NCBI RefSeq assembly: GCF_949987515.2
Contig: NC_082692.2
Span: 88,111,488-88,175,487, forward strand
Reading direction: 5' to 3'
Length of the DNA: 64,000 nucleotides
Source: Delphinus delphis
Taxonomy: Eukaryota > Chordata > Mammalia > Artiodactyla > Delphinidae
In this document: piece after piece, positions 34,431 through 47,589 of the stretch
Layout of the letters: every line of letters begins with the position of its first letter
Position numbering within the stretch: position 1 is the first letter of the stretch
The notes under the pieces: generated by a model
Told to the model about the DNA's origin: nothing
The model's database searches: none
Seen by the model: the letters and a program-made list of their open reading frames with translations, nothing else
Translations under genes and position numbers: made by a program

Positions 34431-35959
34431 AAAGAAACATAACATAATCATTGATTATTTAAATGCTTTGAAGGAAATTAAAGGGGTAATATAGAAAATG
34501 ACAGAGTGGTCAAGGAAGTCTTCTTGGGAAAGTGATAGTGAAGCTAAGGACAGAAAGTAGCTGACGACAGAACCAGAACAGTAGACTTTCTTGACTATTA
34601 AACCAAAGTTCCCATCTAATTGTAGGAAACAGCTCCAACCCATTGAACTAATCGGACCCTAACTGAACTCCAAAATGTCATTTATTTAAAGTTCACTTTG
34701 ATTGTCCATAACGTGGCACTATTGCCCTTTTCAATAATATCATGAAAATGGAAAATTTCTATCCATATATAAACACCCACAGGAGTTGAAGGTGCTTGAC
34801 ACCTAAAATGACTTTTCTAATTAGCATAGTTTACTATTTTTAAGCTCCTTAAATTTCACATGCTCAGTTATTCAACTGAGCTGAGACTGACAGCAAGATA
34901 AATCTTTTTAGTTATTCATGATTAACTTGAATATCATCATAGTTAATATTCCTTAAAGAAGATTTAACTCTAGGGAAGCTGAATTGAACAGAACTCTGGA
35001 AGGCACTTTTTAGTGAAGATGATAAAAGGATACTCTTAAACTTAACCATAGGTGTGTTTGACCAATAAAAGCATTTCTACACTTATTAGAAAAACTATAG
35101 GAGCAAGCTCATGTTCTTTCCTATAGTCCCATGTAGGAAGGCATTTATCACTCCTGTCTATGGCTGGTTACAGAAGTTTATCTTAGAGAACTTAATAAAG
35201 AAGAAAGTACTAGATAGGAGATATAAATATGAAGTTATATTAAGAAATCTCAGAATCACACTGGATGAGGTTTTTAAGATATCAGAATAGATTTCTGATT
35301 TACATATTTTATCCAAGATGCTACAGAAGGGCGCTTTTAACTTATGGATAAATGATTCTAGAATCTTTAAGTTGTTGGGGTAGTTGAACAATTTATAAAT
35401 GAGGAGGTAACACTCAGGTTGTAAGTGTGACTTAGGTACTTGGGAGCAAGGGAAGAAGAGGGGAATCGGGTCCAGGTTCTCTGAGTATGTGCTCCTGGCC
35501 TCTTTCCACCACACCACCCATATCTTCCCAAGGTTTTATTTATTTACTTATTTACTTTTTCCCTGTGTGCTGCTCTTACTAAGTACTCTTAATGTTGATT
35601 TATTTCTGGTTTATATTTTTGGGAAGTATAATGTCTCCAAATATTTTGAAAATATAACCTTTTTAAAAATTCCTACCAAAACAAGGAAACAAAGGAAATA
35701 AAAAGGATTTTCTAGATGCAGTTAACGGATATAATATTAAGGTCTACTTGAAGCATAATTTTAGTAACTTAGATCCATAACATTCATGTCTTCCTATTTA
35801 ATACTTCATATATACGTAGTTTATTAGAAAAATCTTACCACAGAAAATCAATGTCACTTTTTGTGGTAGTAATTAATTGTTTTAGATCTATAAAAGACTA
35901 TAGACAGCTTTGGATTTTATTCAGAGGATTTTCTCACACTGCCAGACACTTAGAGCAGT
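34431..35959. other. Unassigned AT-rich stretch
   Basis: No gene. A 119-codon minus-strand frame at 35158-35517 has no domain, splice context or codon signal. Confidence 0.4.
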
Positions 35960-36150
35960 TACATTATCTTATAGTGTCACTTACATATATGTTAATGCTC
36001 AGAAAAATCCTACAAGTAAGTATTATCATTATTACCCATATTTTAGAGATTAGGAAACCAAGGCTCAGAGTGGGAAAACAAATTATCCAGTATCACACAA
36101 CTGCTCAGTGCTGGAGCTTCTATTTGGCTTTAGCATTCTGATTCTAGAGC
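35960..36150 (-). mobile_element. MIR element
   Basis: Reversed MIR: CCATATTTTAGAGATTAGGA, AACCAAGGCTCAGAGTGGGA, AGTATCACACAACTGCTCAG. Non-coding. Confidence 0.85.
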
Positions 36151-36459
36151 TTATATTCTGAATTTCTAGGTGGTATGATTTCCCAATATGGTTTCTCTGT
36201 TGCCTCCAGGGTTATTTATTAACTAAATGCCAATTCTTTCAAGTTTGTCTCTCTCTCTTTTTTCTTTTTTGCTTTCAATCTTATATATGACCATACAAAA
36301 ACAAATGGCAACAAATACAATAACAAAAAAAAACCTAAGAACTCAAACAGAAAACCTAAACAAGGATTTTTTTTTTTCTCACATCATGACAAACATTAGG
36401 TGTTTCATTTGACACCTCTTTTCCTTCTGTCTATTGCAAATGCCAGACCATTCATCTAA

Positions 36460-36650
36460 TGGAAATAATACAATGAATACTATCTATTGAGTTTCTCCCC
36501 ATGTGTCAGGTGCTTTACAAGCCTTATTTTGCTTTTGGAATCCTCACAATTTTTAGCCCCATTTTACAGATGATGTAATCCAAGAGTTAAAGTAAACATA
36601 GAATTGAAATAACTTACACAAGATCAATTATCTGGGCTAAGTTCTGTGGG
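36460..36650 (-). mobile_element. MIR element
   Basis: Reversed MIR: ATGTGTCAGGTGCTTTACAA, TAGCCCCATTTTACAGATGA, GAAATAACTTACACAAGATC. T/G-rich low-complexity DNA follows at 36650-36700. Confidence 0.8.
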
Positions 36651-36700
36651 TTTTTTGTTTTTTGAGGTTTTTTTGTTTTTGGGGTCTTTTTTTGCCTCCA

Positions 36701-37229
36701 AAGTCTGGGTTCTTTCCTCTCTGAACTTGCTAAGGAAATATCCCTCATCAGCACTTTAACATGATTCCCAGGTGCTTCACTTGCACATTAAATTGGAGAA
36801 ACACTGTATTAGGCTACACATAATGCTGCTTTCCTTTTCTAACCAAGGATTAGAAATAATGAAGGCAATAGTATAATAAATATATAAAATAAACAAAACC
36901 CCCAAATCACTCCTAGTTGTTACTACCAGATAGATTTGGAGATATATTTCATCTAAAAAAGGCCAAACAGAATGAAATACAAATAATAAGAAAATAAAAA
37001 ATAGCTCTTAGAATTTAAAAAATACGGTTAAAAAAATCTTAACATGGATTGGAATATAAAATTAATCACCTAAAAATTAGAACAAAAAAACAAATAAATA
37101 AAAACAAAAAATAAAGAATGGAACCAGAAACTAAAATACCACATTTGATTACTTGGATTTCCAGTGGGAGAACAGAATTATACAAAATTAGCAAGGGCTG
37201 ATGAAATAAGAAAGAATAATAGACACTTT
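36701..37229. other. Unassigned A-rich stretch
   Basis: No gene. A-rich runs (for example 37081-37112) may be part of a decayed L1. Confidence 0.35.
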
Positions 37230-37800
37230 GAAGAACAGATTTTATGTTAAAATGCCCCACACAGTGCCTAGTCAGACTGAATAAAGACCTTTACTTGACA
37301 AGGCAATGGGAGCTTTCAGAAGCTAAAAAGGATAAGAGAGACAACTATTAAAAGCTTCAAGAGAAAAAGAAGAGACCACAATCAAAACAATGAGTAATAG
37401 CATGAGATTCACACCAACGTCACTATATGCTAAAAGTCAGCAGACACACTCCTTCAAAACATTGAGGGAATATTTTCAAACTGAATTCTATAACTAGACA
37501 AACTTGTCATTCAAATGTGAGGACAAAAAAAAGACATTTCAGATATGCAAAGGATCAGGAAACTTTGGAATCAAGAAAGCACAGAAAAGCAGCAAGGGGA
37601 TTTTGCCTGAAGAAAACCACATTACTGTGTAGAAATAGTCAAGAATATAGCAGAAGCACAAAGATATCCAAGACAAAGACCCCCATGACAATCAGAGGAA
37701 TTGATAGTATGATAGAGAACTTAAAAAACCTTAAGGAGATAAACAGTAATTGATGGAGTGTAAAAACGTTGAATACATTTGAACTGCACTCTATTAAGTG
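37230..37800 (+). mobile_element. Old L1M/HAL1-like fragment
   Basis: TCAAAACATTGAGGGAATAT, AACTGAATTCTATAACTAGA and AAGACATTTCAGATATGCAA are phrases of an internal old-L1/HAL1 region. A 78-codon frame (37517-37753) is lysine-rich because the strand is A-rich. Limits are approximate. Confidence 0.5.
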
Positions 37801-39479
37801 ATTTAAAAATTAAGACATTATAGGAAGAGGATACCCTGAGCATCCTAATTGGCTTTATTATGTGTATTATTTTCCTGCTCATAGTGATGTGTAAGCAGTT
37901 TTAAGAGTTTACATCTTCTAAAATCAATGGTTATGGCTAAACTCAGAACATGTGGCTACAGTTTCAGAAAAGAATATGAAATTTAAATTCAGGTAACATA
38001 AAACTAAAAATACAGATGAAAGCTGAGAGACCAAAGATGGTGAGCAGAGATGGGTGGGGATTGTTAGGCTAGGGTAAGATTGCTTATGTCCTCATGTTGG
38101 AAAAGTTATTTTGTGTAAGTTAATGGAATGAAAAATTGAGGTTTAAGTATTTTGTTTAAAGTTCTAGGCAGGAACTAAAAAGTGATGTGTAAATATATTG
38201 AGAGGGAAGATGGAGATGGGGTTGGAATTTTTGAGCTAACTTTCAACTATCACAGCAGAAAGACTATAAATGATACCTTGTAAATATTATATAGTCATGT
38301 AAGACTTTTATAGGCAACCATAGGAAGAATCTAAAACCCAAAAGAGTCAAGTTATGAATTTTATTCAAGTGGAGAAGGTTGTACAGTGGGAGAAATATGA
38401 CAGGAGACTATTTTCATTATAAGTACTTCTACGGTGTTGGAAAATTATAGCCCTATGCATTCATAGCTTTGTTAGAAATAAATCTCTTTGTTTCATATAT
38501 CTTTCAAACCAAAGAAAGTTTGAAATCCTTACTGAATATATCTGAAAGATGATTCACTACAAATTAATTTTAGTGAGTGATATTTTATATAATTTTCCTT
38601 TATTTGTAGGTAAATATAGTCATGTTCTTATAAAAATGTTTCTGCTACCAGAAACATAGGCATTCAAAAATTTCCATTTGTGACAGAATTTAATATGTTT
38701 TGAAATACTTAACAATATTTTGATGTTGCCTTTGTCTTTGAGTTTGCTTTGAGGTACATAATTTAACATGCACGTTTCTGATACTGTATACAAAGATGAT
38801 AAATAAGGCCATTCCTGTTCCCCAAGGTGTACAGTCATTATATTGTGATGGCAACATTGACAGTAACATACATAAAGTATTCAAAGTACTGTGGTTTCAA
38901 AGATATCTGGATTTTGTTATAAGGCACAAAGTAGAATGAAAGAGTAAGAAAAGGAAGTAGAAGAAAGATCTTTAATGAATTATGAATGAATACTGGCAAT
39001 TATGAATGAGGGCTTGTCTCATTTCTTCCAATAAGATGAGGCTAACGTAGGAGAGAAATGAAAATGTGGTAAAATAGGCAAGGTGCCCATAATTTGATGT
39101 CAGCTCCTCATCTTTCCCCTGCTTGAATACTCTAAAGAAAAGCCAAATTACTCAATTTTCTGTTAGTACTATTGACTGACAATAAGCACCTCAAGAAAAA
39201 CTGTAGCAGAAAATACCCTTTCTCAAAGCAATGTTTAGACTGTAGCAAAGTATCCTTAAAATGAATATTGAATTTAATGTGTAGAAATGTCCTTAGAATG
39301 TCTCCGTATAACTCCTAGTGATACTAAAATGGCAATTGTTTTACCAAACTGTAGTTTTATATGAAATGTCTAATATTTGGTGGCTTTTTACCTACAATGA
39401 TGGAAGTTTCATATGTTTTAAACTAATGTATGGATCTTTTAAAAGTAATTATTATTTGAAATAATATTTTTATTTATTT
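37801..39479. other. Unassigned AT-rich stretch
   Basis: No gene or repeat recognised in 1.7 kb. Confidence 0.4.
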
Positions 39480-40105
39480 TTATTTTTTTCAATAGATCTT
39501 TATTGGAGTATGATTGCTTCACAATATTGTGTTAGTTTCTGTCGTACAACAAAGTGAATCAGTCGTATGGATACATATATCCCCATATCCCCTCCGTCTT
39601 CAGCCACCCTCCCACCCTCCCTATCGCATGTCTCTAGGTCATGGCAAAGCACCGAGCTGATTTCCCTGTGCTATGCTGCTGCTTCCCACTAGCTACCTAT
39701 TTTACGTTTGGTAGTGTATATATGTCGATGCTACTCTCACTTTGTGCCCCACCCGCCACCCCACCCTGTGTCCTCAAGTCCATCCTCTATGTCTGTCTTT
39801 ATTTCTTCCCTGCCACTAGGTTCATCAGTACCATTTTTTTTTTTTTAGATTTCATATATATGTGTTAGCATACGGTATTTGTTTTTCTCTTTCTGACTTA
39901 CTTCACCCTGTATGACAGACTCTAGGTCCATTCACCTCACTACAAATAACTCAATTTCATTTCTTTTTCTGGCTGAGTAATATTCCAATGTGTATATGTG
40001 CCACATCTTCTTTATCCATTCATCTGTCGATGGACATTTAGGTTGTTTCCATGTCCTGGCTATTGTAAATAGTGCTGCAATGAACATTGTGGTACATGAC
40101 TCTTT

Positions 40106-40314
40106 TTTTTGTTTTGTTTTTTGTGGTACGCAGGCCTGTCAGTATTGGAGCCTCTCCCGTTGCGGAGCACAGGCTCCGGACGCGCAGGCTCAGCGGCTGT
40201 GGCTCACGGGCCCAGCTGCTCTGCGGCATGTGGGATCTTCCCAGACCGGGGCATGGACACGCGTCCCCTGCATCGGCAGGTGGATTCTCAACCACTGCGC
40301 CACCAGGGAAGCCC
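40106..40314 (-). mobile_element. CHR-2-type SINE inside the L1
   Basis: T-rich tail at left, body from GGTACGCAGGCCTGTCAG to CACCAGGGAAGCCC. TSD CATGACTCTTT at 40095-40105 and 40315-40325. Because it splits the L1, it is younger than that L1. Confidence 0.96.
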
Positions 40315-40676
40315 CATGACTCTTTCTGAATTATGGTTTTCTCAGGGTATTTGCCTAGTAGTAGGATTGCTGGTCATATGGTAGTTCTATTTTTAGTTTT
40401 TTAAGGAACCTCCATACTGTTCTCCATAGTGGTTATGTCAATTTACATTCCCAACAACAGTGCAGGAGGGTTCCTTTTTCACCACACGCTTTCTAGCATT
40501 TATTGTTTCTAGATTTTTTGATAATGGCCATTCTGACTGGTGTGAGGTGATACCTAATTGTAGTTTTGATTTGCATTTCTCGAATAATTACTGATGTTGA
40601 GCATCTTTTCATGTGCCTCTTGACCATCTGTATGTCTTCTTTGGTGAAATGTCTATTTAGGTCTTCTGCCCATTTT

Positions 40677-41436
40677 TTAATTGAATTGTTTGTTTTTTTT
40701 GATATTGAGCTCCGTGAGCTGTTTGTCTACTTTGGAGATTAGTCCTTTGTCCATTGTTTCATTTGCAAGTATTTTCTCCCATTCTGAGGGTTGTCTTTTT
40801 GTCTTGTTTATGGTTTCCTTTGCTGTGCAAAAGTTTTGAATTTTAATTAGGTCCCATATGTTTAGTTCTGTTTTTATTTCCATTTCTCTAGGAGGTGGGT
40901 CAAAAAAGATCTTGCTGTGGTTTATGTCAAAGAGTGTTTTTCCTATGTTTTCCTCTACGAGTTTTACAGTGTCTGGTCTTACATTTAGGTCTTTAATCCA
41001 TTTTGAGTTTATTTTTGTGTATGGGGTTAAGTAGTGTTCTAATTTCATTCTTTTACATGTAGCTGTCCAGTTTTCCCAGCACCACTTATTAGAGAAACTG
41101 TCTTTTCTCCACTGTATGTTCTTGCCTCCTTTGTAGTAAATTAGGTGACCATATGTGCATGGGTTTATCTCTCGGCTTTCTATCCTGTACGATTGATCCA
41201 TATTTCTGTTTCTGTGCCAGTACCATACTGTCTTGATTACTGTAGCTTTGTAGCATAATTTGAAGCTGGGGAGCCTGATTTCTCCAGCTCTGTTTTCCTT
41301 TCCAAGATTGCTTTGGCTATTCGGGGTCTTTTGTGTTTCCATACAAATTGTAAAATTTTTTGTTCTAATTCTGTGAAGAATGCCATTGGTAGTTTGATAG
41401 GGATTGCATTGAATCTGCATGTCGATTGCTTTAAGA
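40677..41436 (-). pseudogene. L1 ORF2 C-terminal pseudogene fragment
   Basis: An open frame of 289 codons (41546 to 40677) contains [48 protein letters not shown] and [12 protein letters not shown], all L1 ORF2 phrases downstream of the RT domain. The first 40 or so codons (41546 to about 41430) are unrelated flanking DNA that happens to be open, so this is a chance fusion, not a gene. The catalytic RT part is missing. Confidence 0.93.
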
Positions 41437-41440
41437 ATCA

Positions 41441-42099
41441 ATATTGTGAAATTGAAATATTTTAAAATTTCAGGTGTACCTATATTCTTTGTTTCTTCAA
41501 ATTCACTTAATTGTAAGGGAAATGTATTAAGTAGAGTGACCCCCAAATAGAGAGTTATGAAACACTTCCACCCATATTTTAAGTTTTGCAGAGTAATTCA
41601 TTTTTTTGTACTCTTTATCTTTATTGCATTTTTAATAATATTTTAGCATAATTTTCAAAAGATTGAAAAAATGTATTTAGATTTGATAAACCATGTTTAC
41701 TTTGAGTTATAATTTAGTAGAATTTATAATTTAGCAGAAAACTAGTTTTTTAGAGGTTCTTATTTGAAAAAAAATGCATAGACTCTTGGACTAGAAATGA
41801 ATTGCATGAAACCAGTGTTAATCTAATATTTGAAGCATAAATATCTTCAAGTGGAAAAATTCAATAGAATGTGAAATTCAGCAGGAGAAACAATTACACA
41901 GGATATTGGCTATCATTGCTTTTATTTTTTAAATTCATCTAGTTATCTTATATTTCATTTGTGTAGTCTAAATATTTTCTGACAAGTACCCTTGCCATTA
42001 TGCTACTAATGATGATAATTTAAAAACCAAACACTTTTGGATCTGTAATAACCCGAATATCTTTCTGGAATTCCTTACTTCTTCTCTGTTTATTTTTAG
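41441..42099. other. Unassigned AT-rich stretch
   Basis: Nothing recognised. Confidence 0.4.
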
Positions 42100-42520
42100 G
42101 GTAATATTCCTCTGCCATACTTAGTCCAAATGGTTCTGACCAGTTTAGATGGGGCTAAATCTTATCCTGCCCTGACTCTTACTCCCTAGGGCAAGTAAAT
42201 AAAAAATGTCTCACCAGTTAGCATATTCAGCTTCAGGAGCCATAGGAACTGCTTAAGGCATGTGTCTGTGATCCAAGGTAATGAAACTCATTCCTGGAGT
42301 TTTGGTGGTTAAGCTAAAGAGAAGTGTTCTGTTCAGTAGAACTGCTAAGTGAAAAGATAGGACAAGCCTAAAGCTGTCAGAGGTCAACATGTGAAGAAAG
42401 ACAGAGATAGAATGTTGAAACATTGTTTGGTCTTCTGGATGCAGCTGTGCCTGAAGCTAGTACTTCTCCAGACTTTGCATTCTATACCAATAAGTTCTCT
42501 TTAATTTTAACATTATGATT
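42100..42520. mobile_element. Old interspersed repeat, family not fixed
   Basis: TGGATGCAGCTGTGCCTGAA and CCAATAAGTTCTCTTTAATT (42440-42500) are the 3' part of an old mammalian repeat. The fragment split at 24646-25455 may belong to the same family. Upstream limits are uncertain. Confidence 0.4.
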
Positions 42521-43409
42521 ATGAATAGATGAATAAGACATAACTGTGAATTCGCCTGAAGCTCAGAGTCTGGTAGGGGGAAACATACAAATAAAAGACT
42601 CTAATATAAATGGATGTAAAGAACTGGGGCCTAATCTTCACCCCATTTTATCATTTAAAATTCTGAGGCCCAGGGAGTTTAAGGTGCTATGACAAGTGCC
42701 AGAGCTTTCACATCCTTTCATGGATCTGCCCTATTTTCCCAATAAAATGACATTTACCTTATTGGCAAAAAAGTCATTGTGTCCTAAAAATAGTCCTGTC
42801 TCATCCAATTTTCACCAAGACCCAAATTAAAAAGTCTAAAAGAATAATATTGTGCTGTCTTTGTGCTCTGAAAAGGCATATGAGGTGGTAAAAAGGATGA
42901 AGTGATTATTAGGAAGTAGAAACCCTGGTGTCCTAAGTTGAATTAATATTTGTCAGCCAAGTGGAATTCAATGGCTCACTTATTTTTTAAATTACCAAAA
43001 TTTAGTCTATTTGGTTGCTAATTCTTTATCTTTCTTTCTAGAAGTCATATCACTCATCCAGCCAGCGTTCCTTTAACAAAAAGTGTATTGAGTACTTTCT
43101 TCTGGGGAACTGTGGGAATGCCATTTAATGTGTTGATGGGATAATATTTGCTGCAATGGGATAGCAATAGCAAGAGGGAAAAAACCACATTTATATAGAA
43201 AATCATAAGACCTTAGACTTGGGGGGTATCTCATCCCATGAAAGAACCTCCTGAACTATCTTCTGACAGTCACCCATGATTTCTGCTTGAGTAAGCCGAG
43301 TATAAAAAGCACATTGCCTTGTCAAATAGTAGATGCCCCATATATAAATGATGGAAATTTGCCACTTCACAAGGCACATGTGTTCCTTGTTGGTCCCTAA
43401 AAGGTGCCT
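42521..43409. other. Unassigned non-coding stretch
   Basis: No gene. A weak MIR/L2-like phrase, AAGTGTATTGAGTACTTTCT, lies at 43081-43100. Confidence 0.4.
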
Positions 43410-43452
43410 TTTGGCCCAATGCAGCCAAAAATAAATAGATAAATTAAAAAAA
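43410..43452 (+). mobile_element. Orphan 3' tail of a CHR-1-type SINE
   Basis: CCCAATGCAGCCAAAAATAA followed by ATAGATAAATTAAAAAAAAA matches only the last ~40 bases of the CHR-1 SINE. No SINE head lies upstream, so it is a severe 5' truncation or remnant. Confidence 0.6.
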
Positions 43453-43719
43453 AAGTACATCTAAACACTTAAACATGCTTATATTTGTGCATCTGAAGAC
43501 AGCTCACACTCTTGCAAACATCTCAAATGTATCTTTGCATCATTCCCAGCAAATCATTTTCAAAATAGGAATTTGTGTAGCAGTCTTTTTTCTATATTAC
43601 ATTTTACTCATGTCAACAAAGCACGTATCAGTATATACACACACACATACTCAGCACACAAATAAAAAGTACTCTCTTTTATTCAAGGCTATAATCATAA
43701 TAATGTTAGTATTAGTAGT

Positions 43720-43815
43720 AGGGTAACTAAGTGTCCTGCTTACCTGTACTGAGGGGGGTTTTGTGATGTGGAATGTTTAGTTTTAAAACCAGGACAGTCC
43801 TAGGCAAACAATCCC
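43720..43815. mobile_element. MITE-like DNA transposon remnant
   Basis: The segment GTGTCCTGCTTACCTGTACT ... AAAACCAGGACAGTCCTAGG has imperfect inverted ends (a GTCCTG core on the left, CAGGAC on the right). It resembles a small mammalian element that I cannot name. Confidence 0.35.
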
Positions 43816-44904
43816 AGGTTGCCTGTAGCTAAGGGTTCCTGGAACATGGGGTCCTTAGTGCTATAGCCAGGAAAATCTCAGGCACACTTGGAGGAGTTTG
43901 CCTGACACACAGTCTTGTCCCTAACAGACTGAAAGTGATAAAGTAATTTATCCATGGGGATTAAGCTCATCTGTAATTTGAATACCCAGATTTCTCTGAC
44001 TATAAATTCTACACACTTTCCATTACAATTAGAGACCACCTGAATCAAATGTCTTCCTTATTTTTGTATTTTCCACTTTTAAATAATGGCTCAAATAAGT
44101 TATGTAATAAACTCTAAGGATATATCTTCACTGAAGCTTATATGGTGTAGCATATAGCTTTAACTAATTAGATTATATTCAGACCTCTGATGGTTGCCCT
44201 CTAAGGTGGCATCCCAACGGGTTCTGTACTTTCTTTATATTTTTGTTCTTATTTTATTTTCTTGTTCCTTTATATATATAATATGAGGAATCTAGAGGAA
44301 TAAGTACTATAATTCACTACCCAGAAAGTAAAGAAGTAATTGTAGATTTTATGTTTATCAGAAATAAGAACACCAGCAAAAGCTTTACAACAGTTCCTCA
44401 TTTGGAGCTTCTGAGTATCCAAACATTTCTAAATTAATATCCAAATGTATAATAATTGTTCAAATCAGTCTTGTGTGGGGGGGTATGACATAGCACAAGA
44501 GTATATACGTGTGTGTATACATATCTGTATACATATACAAAGATGTATGTGTGGGTTTTTTGTTTTTTTTGTTTTTGCTTATTTATGCAAAGCCATTGCT
44601 TCCAGGTATGAGTGCCATTAAATTAAAAAAAATTTTTTTAATAAAATAAATTCAAAAAACAAAAAAACAACTTAATCCATCATACTTTCTCATGTATTCC
44701 CAGGAAGAACCAAGGCATGGAAATAGTCATTTTCTTCAATTTTTCCGTAGCATTTGATGCTCCTTTACATGAAAATTTAAACCTCTTTCTTTGCTTTCTT
44801 TTTATGTCATTGTACTCTGCTGATGTCTCTGAATGCTTCTTTCCATCAGTAATATTTGATGATTCTTAGCTTCTATTTGTGTTATGTTTTTCGTCCCATC
44901 TCTG
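43816..44904. other. Unassigned AT-rich stretch
   Basis: No gene. Short GT/AT-rich tract at 44502-44560 and A/T runs at 44620-44670. Confidence 0.4.
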
Positions 44905-45115
44905 GAATAATAATGATAGTTACCATTTCTGAGGTCAACAAACAGGTTGTATGATAATCTTATTTAAACATCCTACTACCATCAAATGTAGATTTTATAA
45001 CCTCCATTACAAATAAGTAAATTTAGGCAAGGGGGAGGTTAAGCAAAGTGCACATAACCCATAACTAATAGCAGAGATGGGATTTGAATTTAGATCTTTG
45101 TGACTCAGAGTTTTT
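44905..45115 (-). mobile_element. MIR element
   Basis: Reversed MIR: AATAATGATAGTTACCATTT, CTCCATTACAAATAAGTAAA, TAGCAGAGATGGGATTTGAA. Non-coding. Confidence 0.82.
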
Positions 45116-45375
45116 ACATTTAAACAGTAAAGTAGATCTCTTTACTAAACTGGCTGGTAAACAATCAGTTCTACACTGACCATCTTTGAGTCCCTCTCAG
45201 CATTAACACAGGGACTTATATAAGTAGATAATCAGTAAAGATGAAAGCATGGATTGATGAATAAGAGGATGGAGGGATGAATAGATTGTCAGTTGTCTGG
45301 ATGAAGTGATCAGTGATTGTGTTTAGCTGGTTAGGAAACATTAGGAGGAATGACACTTAAAACTATAAAAATGAC
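45116..45375. other. Unassigned short stretch
   Basis: Nothing recognised. GATGAATAAGAGGATGGAGG-type short repeats lie near 45256-45300. Confidence 0.4.
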
Positions 45376-45392
45376 AGATGAGGGATAATTTT

Positions 45393-45598
45393 TTTTTTTT
45401 TTTTTGCGGTACGTGGGCCTCTCACCGTTGTGGCCTCTTCGGTTGCGGAGCACAGGCTCCGGACGCGCAGGCTCAGCGGCCATGGCTCACGGGCCCAGCC
45501 TCTCCAGGGCATGTGGGATCCTCCCAGACCCGGGCACGAACCCGTGTCCCCTGCATCGGCAGGCGGACTCTCAACCACTGCGCCACCAGGGAAGCCCC
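45393..45598 (-). mobile_element. CHR-2-type SINE
   Basis: T tail from 45393, body from GCGGTACGTGGGCCTCTCAC to CACCAGGGAAGCCCC. Perfect 17-base TSD AGATGAGGGATAATTTT at 45376-45392 and 45599-45615. Open frames of 66-88 codons in several phases are a property of this SINE and not genes. Confidence 0.97.
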
Positions 45599-45615
45599 AG
45601 ATGAGGGATAATTTT

Positions 45616-46844
45616 ATTGGAAAGATCATTAATAATCATTCAACATTATGGCATATCATTCTGAGTTTCACATGACCCTTTGTACTTTCTCTGTGATGTT
45701 TTTCTTGATTTCCTGTTTGTAGTTCAACGAAGGGTCAAATGCTATCCTTTTTCATGTAATGATTTAAGTAAATATTCCAATATATGGATGACCAGTGTCT
45801 TGGCTGAAGTAAAGTTATTAGAACTAGAATCAGAATTGTGGGTTTGGCTTACATTAATAAGAATATTTTTTTCTTACACTATAGTTTCTCATGGTTATAT
45901 TTCAATATTTTGAGAGAAATTAGTTTAAGAAACAAATGTGAAGTTCTCTATGTTTCCTAAAATTACATTGACAATATGGAAAACGTTTCTACTTACTGTT
46001 TTAAAAAAAGAAAGAAAGAGTCTCTTAAAAGTGAAGGGACTCACAACTCACTGGGTTTACATTGCATGCCAGGTATAACGGTAACCTGCATGGTAAAAGC
46101 AAACCTCATAACCTGCATGGAAAAAACAAACCTTATCAAGTATAGAAAAGATGAAACACAGTAAGCGTGAAAGACAAGAGATACTCTGGAGAATGAGACT
46201 GATTTTATGAGAGCTAGAGACCAGAATTCACGTGTAATCTAGCAAGTTTTCTCGAATGCTTTTCCAGAATTCTTTGATATTTGATCTGTAGGATACACAG
46301 AGAGCCTGTCCACAGGAACCAAGAGGCCTGAAAAAGGAACCCCCATTCAGTGGCCAGAGGTAGATGGAATCAGAAATGTATTTTGTGATTATTACAAAAC
46401 TGAGTGGGAAATGGACAATCATATTGGCCCAAGCCAGTGCCGGAAACCAAAGGTGAAGAAATGTCTGCTGAGGATATTTGTTGACAATTTATTTTGACGT
46501 TCAGTGACATCTTAAGAAGTCTAAGGTGTTTTTCTAAAGATTACGCTATTTGCATTTAAATCAACATGTGGTATTTTTAAAAAAATCTTATTTGCTGATA
46601 GTGGAACTTGAAAAACCAGACATTTTTTTTTTTTTTGTCCCCTCACCAGTAACAGTTTTTTTTTTTTTTTTTTTTAATTAAAATAACTTGTCAGCTGAGT
46701 TTATGTTAGAAAGCATCATGGCAGAAACTAACATGGCTATTCAAATAACATGTCTTCCCAGTAAATGTTCCTTACATTCAGTGTGTTCTTTATTAAAGTC
46801 AGTGTGACTGGGGCATATGGTATTCACTTTTAAACTTAGACTTA
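45616..46844. other. Unassigned stretch with T runs
   Basis: No gene. Two long T runs (46623-46637 and 46657-46676) lie close together without a recognisable SINE or L1 body between them. Confidence 0.4.
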
Positions 46845-47010
46845 ACAGAGGAGCATTAGGAAACTTTTGGAGATGATGGATATGGGAATTATCTTAATTG
46901 TGGTGATAGTATTGCAGGTATATGCATGCATACATTCGAATTCATCAAGTTGTGTACATTAAATATACAATTTATATCAATTATACCTCAATAAAGCTGT
47001 TAAAAATACT
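46845..47010 (+). mobile_element. L1M 3'UTR fragment
   Basis: GATGGATATGGGAATTATCT, TAATTGTGGTGATAGTATTG, CATCAAGTTGTGTACATTAA and TTATACCTCAATAAAGCTGT are the end of an L1MB-type 3'UTR, in order, plus strand. Confidence 0.8.
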
Positions 47011-47589
47011 TTCAGATAGAATGAATTTAAACCTGGGTGACTTGTCTTATTATGGAAAAGTACAATTTAGTTTTTTAGAGAAGTTTGTAAGATTTTCAGA
47101 CGGTCACTATAAGGCAAATCAGTAAGATAGCCTTATATAATGAATCATTAAAAACATCAAAGGTTTCAAGTAGTATAAAGAACTAAGAACATGTTTAAGT
47201 AGGGAGTGTCTATGACATGCAGTCTGCTATATCATTGTTTAATTTGATATTTGATAATAGCAACATTAGTATACCTGAAATCTAATTTATTCCTGGTTAC
47301 CTGATTATTTTGGAAAGCTGAAATTGATAATTAAATTGAGTTTAAAAGTCATTTTTTAAAAAACCTCAGAGCACTATTGTGTTATCACAATTGTAAAGTT
47401 TTTATTTCAGGCATTCTTTATCTTAATTGTTAAGTATAAACATGGAAATACGTTACAGCATGGTAATGTTTCTTATCTTGGTTGAGGCAAGGATGTGCAG
47501 CTAGATTTGGGATTGACTCTTGAACTTTGTGTTCTCAAGCTCTGTGATATTTAAAGTGAAGAAGGAGGAGGAGGAGGAGGAACAGAGAT
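47011..47589. other. Unassigned AT-rich stretch with a GGA repeat
   Basis: No gene. A short (GGA)n lies at about 47562-47581. Confidence 0.45.

Larger units (their letters stand above)
39480..41440 (-). mobile_element. Second cetacean L1 (5'-truncated), split by a SINE
   Basis: A minus-strand L1 of the same subfamily as the one at 18584, alignable with it by eye along most of its length. It keeps the 3'UTR (from 39480, with the T-rich tail and a C/T tract near 39590-39625) and roughly the last 550 codons of ORF2. A CHR-2 SINE interrupts it at 40106-40314; L1 sequence resumes on both sides at GGTACATGACTC / TGAATTATGGTTTTCTCAGG. The truncation point is near 41440. No convincing TSD was found. 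Confidence 0.95.

Noticed and set aside
40677..41546. 289-codon frame as a novel gene with a unique N-terminus
   Set aside because: All but the first ~40 codons are L1 ORF2; the N-terminal part is flanking DNA open by chance.
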